A program made the position numbers and the translations under genes. Of a DNA stretch of 15,073 bases, positions 9,504-15,073 are shown piece after piece (positions within the stretch are counted from its first letter, which is position 1; the number at the start of each line of letters is the position of its first letter). The notes beneath the pieces were generated by a model. That model was not told where the DNA came from. It saw only the letters and a list, made by a program, of their open reading frames with translations, and ran no database searches. Source of the stretch: Rodentolepis nana (Eukaryota > Platyhelminthes > Cestoda > Cyclophyllidea > Hymenolepididae); assembly GCA_900617975.1 (NCBI GenBank), contig UZAE01014349.1, forward strand, positions 1 to 15,073, in the 5' to 3' direction.

Positions 9504-9749
9504 AACTTGTCGGTATTTAGGTAGATTGTACAGGGTGTAACCTGGGAATTGGTAGTACTTCAGTTTGTCATCCGAAATGTTAGCTTCCATAATTGTGAAA
9601 ATGTCTACATCATAGGTTTGCAGGATTTTCTGTATTTGGATCTTTTTGTCCGGAGACATTCCTCCAGCATTACACTGGAGGATCTGAGGACATTGTGATT
9701 CGCCCTGACGAGGGCGATTTTTCTTATAGCCTTTTTCAAAGCTAATCAT
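9504..9749 (-). pseudogene. LINE-type EEP endonuclease, N-terminal fragment
   Basis: The minus strand encodes 82 residues from an ATG at 9749 until the N at 9503. They match the start of the endonuclease/exonuclease/phosphatase domain of non-LTR retrotransposons: an LQCNAGG motif (residues 24-30, catalytic-type N27), a KILQTYDVDIF strand/helix, and IMEAN (53-57) with the catalytic-type glutamate E55, followed by FPGYTLYNLPKYRQV. The family normally continues for roughly another 140 residues of endonuclease and then a reverse transcriptase, all missing here. In the intact protein this domain nicks target DNA to prime reverse transcription. The Met is 32 nt downstream of the ribozyme, suggesting a very short 5' UTR. 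The frame after the N is unrelated. Clade is not assigned. Confidence 0.8.
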
Positions 9750-9781
9750 AATTAATCGAAGTCAAAAACGTATGCCGATTG

Positions 9782-9853
9782 ATAGACTTTTTTGCCGTAA
9801 GAAAATACGTTGTCCAGGGTGCACCACGAGGAAGTAAGTCTATCGCGCACCCC
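9782..9853 (-). ncRNA. HDV-like self-cleaving ribozyme (copy C)
   Basis: Minus strand, 72 nt. P1 GGGGTGC pairs with GCACCCT (7 bp, six Watson-Crick and one terminal G-U). P2 ATAGACTT (9843-9836) pairs with AAGTCTAT (9789-9782), 8 bp. P3 is ACT/GGT with loop TCCTCGT. The joining segment after P1' is GGACAA, P4 is CGTA/TACG, and J4/2 reads GGCAAAA with the candidate catalytic C opposite position 9794. Cleavage would be just 5' of G9853. Relative to copy E, the last P1 pair is C-G instead of U-A, a compensatory change. Role inferred from known LINEs: releasing the element RNA's exact 5' end from read-through transcripts. Confidence 0.87.
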
Positions 9854-10996
9854 ACTCGAGCAAAATTTTAAGACGTAATTTTGTACTTAAGAGATCTTCT
9901 TAAGATTCGAACTACCGAACAACCGAACTGATAAAATATCACCAATTCGAAGAAACTTACAATTCGAAGGTACAAAAGACCTATTCAGAAGTATAGTGAG
10001 CAAAATTTTATAACTGGTGCATTTTTAGCAACGTGCTAGTGAGAAATGTCATACGTGACGTTAAGAAGCACAATTTTATCAAGTCAACCAAATAATCTAT
10101 TCTCATACTAATTAAAACCTTTTTTTAATTGTATCAGAGAGACCTTATATTATTCCCCTCCGTCATTATTATGCCAGTTTATTAATTGATATAAGAAATA
10201 AAACTCTAAACTAACTAGCGGTTGCATAAGCACATTGAGTAGGAAATGGTTTTTGAAAGTGCACTTGAGTCTGGAGTTTACTGCTCATCTCAACTCGAAA
10301 AACAAATGTCGTCGCTTTTCCAAGCGGACTTTTAGGAAGATTGTATAATTTTTGCTGTCAACAATGAGACATTTCAACCCCATTCTTGTCTTTAAAAAAA
10401 TTTAAAACAACTGTCGATACTAAATGAACTATGCAATATATTCAGATTTCGTGATTTTATTCAAAGTCATTCAGGTTGGGAATTTGTGATTTTAGATACC
10501 GCAACTTTCGTTAAGTGTTTTCCCGCGAACGTCCCAAAATCATTATCCATTAAAAGCATTTTTTTAATAATTTTTTATTGTAATGACAAGAATATGATGC
10601 ATTGGCGCTTGGAACGTAGAGATACAGTTCGGTTGCTTAAAATAATATGGATATAAAGTCAAATTAATATTTGACTAAAACAAAAACTCGGTTTATTTCC
10701 ACAAGCAGACCGCGCGACGACTTAAAAATTCGTTGTTGAGCAAATTACTTTAATGATACTATTGGTAGAAGTTATTCTCCACTTAGCTTATTTTCTGAAA
10801 ATAATCGAGAAATTCTATGGTAAAGATGATCTTATTTTCTTCCTTCTTGCTTAAATGTTGATGAATATATATTCCCAAGATGAATAGATTTGTTGGAAAT
10901 AAACGAACAGTTTATATTACATATGATTCTAATAAGTTAAATCAAATCCTTTTCATCCTTAACGTCAAAAGACATTATGTATACGAGGATTAAATG
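9854..10996. other. Non-coding AT-rich stretch
   Basis: No gene, RNA or repeat recognised between the 5' boundary of copy C and the second copy of the 350-bp duplicate. Confidence 0.6.
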
Positions 10997-11370
10997 GTAA
11001 AGGTACGGTCATTTTCAAGTAAAATTTACATTATAATTTTATATGTCACATCTTTTCACCTTCAAAAAGTACATATTTTTCAAGTGGAAGTGTAGTTGTG
11101 TTTCTCAAATTGAAAATGAGCTAAATCTAGCCAATTGTCTACTCTGTGGTAAAGCTGAGGTGTGTGAATCATATCTAGACGGATGCTGTGTGTCCAGTTC
11201 TCACAACTCACTGTCAATGGATGTCTTCTAAGATTGCTTATTTTCTAAATCCGGCATGTAGTCGGCAGTGAGATTGATCAAGAGAAATAGTCAGTAAAAC
11301 AATTATTTCATGCCAATCCTACTTTATTTGAAATTGCACAAATCTTGATCTTTTGTTCCATTTGAATTTG
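10997..11370 (+). repeat. Duplicated segment, copy 2 (350 bp identical)
   Basis: Partner of 9129-9502: 11021-11370 is identical to 9153-9502, with a diverged 24-nt left extension. Right of 11370 the sequence continues without an N into unrelated DNA. It contains the identical 62-codon cysteine-bearing frame at 11043-11231. Confidence 0.85.
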
Positions 11371-12022
11371 ACATCATTGTGACATTATTTTCATGACCTA
11401 TGAAAACGTTTATCTAATCAAATGTTACTATCATAAGTCTATTAGAGGTGAAAACAGTGAACAGCTTGATCGAAACGCACTCATCAAATCTTGCTAACAG
11501 TTGAACTTCAGAAGGTGAGATCTCTATGATGAAATCTCTTGAGTTCAGCAACTCGAAGACAATTCAGTTTCGGAATGTCAGATGATCCATCGAGTGGGTT
11601 CCAACCCAATGAATGTGAATGACAAAAGTGGACGAAATCGGATAAACTGAGAGGAAAAGTTAAGTCTTCAAGATATTGCTAAATAGACCCACATCGCACC
11701 CTCCTTCAACCCCCCCCCCCCACATCCAACCTCTCATGAAGTACCTTATAGATAGTCTAAATTGCTAATAAAATGAATTTGATGTGAATATTGATGATTT
11801 TGAAATTATAGAGTTAGAAGAGTTGTATTAGCTATGCTTTTTGTACCAGGATTTCCCACTAATGATTTCCCACTGGATTTTATGTAAGTCCACTATGATC
11901 TTGTCCATTTCTGCCCTCTTCAAACCAGTTCTCTCTCTACGTGGCCATCAATTTGTCCATTGTTTCTAAAAACGTGCGTTTGTGTAGACCGCATCGAGGT
12001 CCTTCTATTTCATTCAAATTTC
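11371..12022. other. Non-coding stretch with poly-C run
   Basis: A homopolymer of twelve C occurs at 11710-11721. No gene is supported. The frame at 11941-12276 runs into copy D and is a chance frame. Confidence 0.6.
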
Positions 12023-12344
12023 ATTTATTTATTTATTTGTACCAAATGACAGGCATCTTGATAGTTATCATTAGCCCTCTAATTGATTTCAGCCTTCACA
12101 GACTGGAAGGAACATCAAAGCGGAAAAAATCGAGAGGGGGGGGAATAGAAAAGTGTTTCAAAGATGTAAAAGAGACAGACATAAAGGTAGAAAATGGTAA
12201 GGTGAGTACTGTGATGGTGGTCGAGTATGACATACAGTCGGGTCATGGCAATTTGAAGTCAATTACCGGTTTATAGACTTTTTTGCCATATGAGTATACG
12301 TTGCCCAGGATGCACCACTTGGAGGTAAGTCTATCGCACACTCC
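12023..12344 (-). mobile_element. Copy D: short ribozyme-headed retroposon
   Basis: A full-length short copy on the minus strand: ribozyme head (12344-12273), body, pyrimidine-rich region, stem-loop TGAT-AACT-ATCA (12070-12059), CCTGTCATTTG box and a four-unit ATAA tail (12039-12023). It lacks the CATCACC-type stretch between head and body that is present in E, so its middle differs slightly. TCTATTTCAT before the tail and TCTATATTTCAT beyond the head resemble each other, but the target-site duplication is not clear. No protein is encoded. Confidence 0.82.
12273..12344 (-). ncRNA. HDV-like ribozyme, partly decayed (copy D)
   Basis: The minus-strand fold is as in copies C and E: P2 ATAGACTT/AAGTCTAT intact, P3 ACC/GGT with loop TCCAAGT, joining segment GGGCAA, P4 CGTAT/ATATG with one G-U, and J4/2 GGCAAAA. 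P1 is GGAGTGT with GCATCCT, which has an A-C mismatch and extra wobble pairs. Cleavage is therefore probably weak or lost. Confidence 0.65.
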
Positions 12345-14707
12345 ACGTCTATATTTCATGAGTAAAACTCTGTACTTTCTGTGTAAGCGTCTCATCTATG
12401 AGTTCATCTTCAATCTTCTTTCAGGTTCGTGAATTATACCTGGGACATTTATCGTAAATAACATATTTTTTAAATATTTACATTAGTAGACTGCAAATAT
12501 GACAAATTTTCAAGTTGATTACTATAAAATGCTTTGGTAACATCAGCATAATTGCGAAAATAGTGAAATGTTTTTGCCTTTCGTCTAAAATGAGTTACAT
12601 TACGCTTTTTCACTTTTAACTTTACAAAGAACAACTTTATTTATTTACATTATAAAAACGGAAACAAGTGTCAATAGGTTTAAATTTTTCGGTGAAGCAA
12701 TGTATGATAAGCAAAGGATGATCCAAGATTTAAGTGGAATAAACTTCCACTGAATGTCGAAGTAAATGAAAAAAAATCATATGAAGTGCTAATTTAGGAA
12801 ACGATAGTCATAGTAGACTATTTTTGGGCATTTTACATCAAAAAATTTTCTCAAATTTGGGATTGTTTTTGAACTTTTTATTAGAAGAACAGCACCAAGG
12901 CTTTCAAAAATCCATACATTCCTTGTTTCTGAAGCAGACTTTTAGTAGGATGATTGGTTCAAATTGGTTAGATCAATCGATCCTTAATTTGTCTAATCCT
13001 CTAATACTATTTCTTAGGTTCTACTTGCTATTCATAAAATTTATTTTATTGTCTCAAAGAGGATAAATCTATCGGTCCCACGAGAATATGTTTCGTGTAA
13101 ATCGGTGAAGTAACAAGCTGATGAGCTGATATAGATTAATACTTGCTTCCAATTTCCCACATAAATTTCAAATTTATGCAAAGTTTTTCTTAAAAATCAT
13201 TTTCCAGTTTTTCAATACTTATTTTGGATATTTTTTATTGACTCCGATGTTCAGGTTTTATTAAGCGAAGTTCTTTCCAAAGGCTGCTTAAATTAATGCA
13301 TAAAATTAGCATAATCGGAGTGAATGTTTTGAATAGCGTTATAATTTTGGATTATTAAAAAAATATTTTTTTATGATGTAATGCTTTCGAAATTGGTTTT
13401 CGGTAACCTAGAATACTTGTTCAGATAAATATAATTTTGATGCATCATAAATATATATAAATAACGCCGAATAGAAAATGATAGCTTATTGGCCATGGCA
13501 AGAAAATGGCTAAAACATTAAATGCAAATGTACTCTATCAGTGGAATTATGCAAAATTTGACCAGCGGTGTTATTGAACTATTTCTCATTTCATAAAAAA
13601 TCGCATTTTAATGACCTAGTAAACCCAAAAATTTTAATGAGTCAACCAGACTTTACTACTCCGCTCTATTTCACTGACCCTAAATTAAGACGATGCCACC
13701 TACTTTGATGTACTCAGAAAAGCTGAAATCTACTCCCACTTGGCTCAGACATTCTCATGATATACATTTACTTCCAGTCTATTGATTTTCAGTAAAGTTT
13801 TTTCTCCTTGTATTCTTCCCAGTAATCCTGGATATCATTGTCTATACCTTCTCAGTTCTTAATCACAGAGCGGTGAACTTCAAAACCGAATTCTCCAATG
13901 GCTAATTATAGGTCATTGGACCGTAATTTAGCGTAGAAACGTTAGTTGGGGAAAACATTTTTTTCTGACTTCAGAAAAAAAATTAAGCACTTGAGCTAAG
14001 GGGTAGAGTTCAATATGAGCATGAATATTAATGGCTTAGTGTACAATTTTCTTTAGAATGTAATAAATTATTAATTTTATTATAAATTATAATTTTGGTA
14101 TTTATTGTGGTGGTGGCGGTGGGCTGTCACTTCAATTCGTTTTCAGCTACAAGGTGGGGGTCTACGAGCATAAATTAGCAGAGTTCAGTCAAGGTATAAT
14201 TGAATATTTTCTCCAATTTAAACAAAAAAATTGAATAGGGAGCATCATGTTGTCAATTAATCAAGGTCAAATTAATTCATGCCTTAAATCCAATCAATTG
14301 TATATTATGAATTTTTAATAAACCAATCCATATTGAGCTCAAAAATAATATTTCTTTTTTTCACAACTAAAATTAATATATTGTTGACTAGTTCGAGCAA
14401 TAATTAAAAATCTTATAAATAGTAATCCGAGGATGTACAGGAGGAGATCGGAAAAAACGTCAAAATTCGAGACACTCGGACTAAAACCGAAGTTCAGCTG
14501 ATGGGAAAATAACGATAACAAACAACGTGACAATTGCCGCACAACGTTTGGGTTGTAAAATACAACGAGGAAAAATGCACAAAAATGGGGAAATGATTTC
14601 GTGACAAAATAATTCTTATTAACACCTCGAATTGAAATTACTTTTTTGCTACATTTAACGAAGTCTTCAAAGAATACAATTTTGGGGAATTAAAAATGAG
14701 CATATTT
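12345..14707. other. Non-coding AT-rich stretch
   Basis: No gene is supported. A GTG/GGT-rich patch occurs at about 14107-14124. The frames at 12824-13066 (plus) and 14339-14542 (minus) are rich in Phe, Leu, Ile and Lys, as expected of AT-rich DNA, and have no recognisable domain. Confidence 0.6.
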
Positions 14708-14717
14708 ATATCAGGAA
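14708..14717. repeat. Probable target-site duplication, left copy
   Basis: ATATCAGGAA here matches ATATCAGTAA at 15045-15054 (9 of 10 positions, first seven identical). The pair brackets copy E. Confidence 0.6.
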
Positions 14718-15044
14718 AGGGGGTGTGCGATAGACTTACCTCCACTTGGTACACCCTGGGCGACGTATACTCATACGGCAAAAAAGTCTATAAACCGGCA
14801 GTTGACTTCTGACTTTAAACGACCATCACCCCAATGTAAGTCATATTCGACTACTTCTACAGTACTCACCTCACCTTTTTCTTCCTTTATGTCTGCCTCT
14901 TTTACATCTTTGAAACAATCTCCTGTTCCTCCCGCCAATCTCGACTTTTTTCCCCTTTGATGTTCCTCCTCCTCTCTGTGAAGCCTGAAGTCAACTTAAC
15001 TGCTAATGATAACCATCAAGACGCCTTCCATTGGATATAAATAA
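14718..15044 (+). mobile_element. Copy E: best-preserved short ribozyme-headed retroposon
   Basis: About 327 bp between near-identical 10-bp direct repeats. Order: ribozyme (14720-14791), AAACCGGCAGTTGACTTC body, GACCATCACCCC, ATTCGACTACTTC, CAGTACTCACC, a long pyrimidine-rich region, GAAGCCTGAAGTCAACTT, stem-loop TGAT-AACC-ATCA (15007-15018), and tail ATATAAATAA. No protein is encoded, so it must be moved by another element's enzymes. The head shared with the LINE fragment C points to that LINE. I see no clear tRNA-like A or B box, so it does not look like a classical tRNA-derived SINE. Its simplest reading is an internally deleted LINE derivative. Confidence 0.85.
14720..14791 (+). ncRNA. 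HDV-like self-cleaving ribozyme (copy E)
   Basis: P1 GGGGTGT (14720-14726) pairs with ACACCCT (14751-14757), 7 bp. P2 ATAGACTT (14730-14737) pairs with AAGTCTAT (14784-14791), 8 bp. P3 ACC (14738-14740) pairs with GGT (14748-14750) around the 7-nt loop TCCACTT. The joining segment is GGGCGA (GGGCAA in most copies). P4 is CGTAT/ATACG (14764-14777) with loop ACTC. J4/2 begins G-C-A, with C14779 the candidate catalytic cytosine. Strand order P1-P2-P3-P3'-P1'-P4-P2' is the nested double-pseudoknot order of the HDV ribozyme family. Predicted cleavage is 5' of G14720, two bases inside the target-site duplication. Confidence 0.88.
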
Positions 15045-15054
15045 ATATCAGTAA
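15045..15054. repeat. Probable target-site duplication, right copy
   Basis: ATATCAGTAA directly follows the ATAA tail of copy E; its partner is at 14708-14717. Confidence 0.6.
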
Positions 15055-15073
15055 GAATACAGCGATTAAGAGA

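Larger units (their letters stand above)
9504..9853 (-). mobile_element. Copy C: 5' end of a ribozyme-headed LINE
   Basis: On the minus strand an HDV-like ribozyme (9853-9782) is followed by 32 nt and then the EEP endonuclease ORF. Similarity to the short copies continues past the ribozyme (CGGCA, then TTGACTTC) before the sequences part, so the short elements share the LINE's extreme 5' end. The 3' part is absent or lost in the assembly gap at 9503. With 5' end intact and 3' end missing, this is the reverse of ordinary LINE truncation and supports the gap explanation. Confidence 0.75.

Noticed and set aside
11941..12276. 111-codon frame with a protein-like length
   Set aside because: Its second half is antisense reading of copy D's pyrimidine-rich region and tail; the first half has no recognisable domain.
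13111..13130. CTGATGAG, the core box of a hammerhead ribozyme
   Set aside because: No GAAA box or flanking helices follow at a suitable distance, so this is a chance match.
1..15044. Copies A (start) and E (end) as terminal inverted repeats of one giant DNA transposon
   Set aside because: Copies D and C share the minus orientation and B the plus one, B and E have their own target-site duplications and tails, and no transposase is present. They are independent retroposons.
14720..15044. tRNA-derived SINE
   Set aside because: I find no convincing A box or B box for RNA polymerase III in the head; the head is explained by the ribozyme fold.

Overview
This is a non-coding, AT-rich window from an animal nuclear genome. 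The dispersed retroposons, microsatellites and lack of any dense gene layout point to an invertebrate, possibly an arthropod. I cannot place it more precisely. No intact host gene can be supported. What organises the window is one family of retroelements.

The family appears as five copies plus one short remnant. Copy A (1-220, minus) is cut by the window edge. Copy B (1793-3835, plus) is a 2-kb scrambled, expanded array flanked by a perfect 10-bp target-site duplication. Copy C (about 9504-9853, minus) carries the start of a LINE-type endonuclease ORF. Copy D (12023-12344, minus) and copy E (about 14718-15044, plus) are short copies of about 320-330 bp; E has its own target-site duplication. 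A 3'-end remnant lies at 7361-7404. Short copies share a 5' head of about 72 nt, a middle and pyrimidine-rich body, a small 3' stem-loop (TGAT-loop-ATCA) and an (ATAA)n-like tail.

The main result is that the head folds as an HDV-like self-cleaving ribozyme: P1 (7 bp), P2 (8 bp), P3 (3 bp with a 7-nt loop), a GGGCAA-type joining segment, P4 (4-5 bp) and a candidate catalytic C in J4/2, in the right order. P1 changes in a compensatory way between copies (U-A in E, C-G in C, U-G in B). The predicted cleavage site lies within a few bases of the element's 5' end. In copy C the ribozyme sits 32 nt upstream of the ATG of an endonuclease/exonuclease/phosphatase (EEP) ORF. This suggests that C is the 5' end of the autonomous LINE and that A, B, D and E are non-autonomous relatives using the same ribozyme 5' end, comparable in design to the known LINE/short-element pair L1Tc/NARTc of trypanosomes.

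Copy B is unusual. It holds a run of seven ribozyme heads, most cut off just after P1', then about fifteen scrambled units of the P4/P2' and body region. A 458-bp block is repeated at a 704-bp offset, and an inverted 3'-end fragment abuts one head. The flanking 10-bp duplication suggests the unit entered in one retroposition event, consistent with serial template jumping, though later expansion cannot be excluded.

A second point is a 350-bp segment present identically at 9153-9502 and 11021-11370. The first copy ends exactly at the only ambiguous base (N, 9503), which also truncates the LINE ORF, so an assembly gap or misjoin is likely there. The remaining stretches (221-1782, 3846-6222, 6460-7360, 7405-9128, 9854-10996, 11371-12022, 12345-14707) show only AT-rich sequence and simple repeats.
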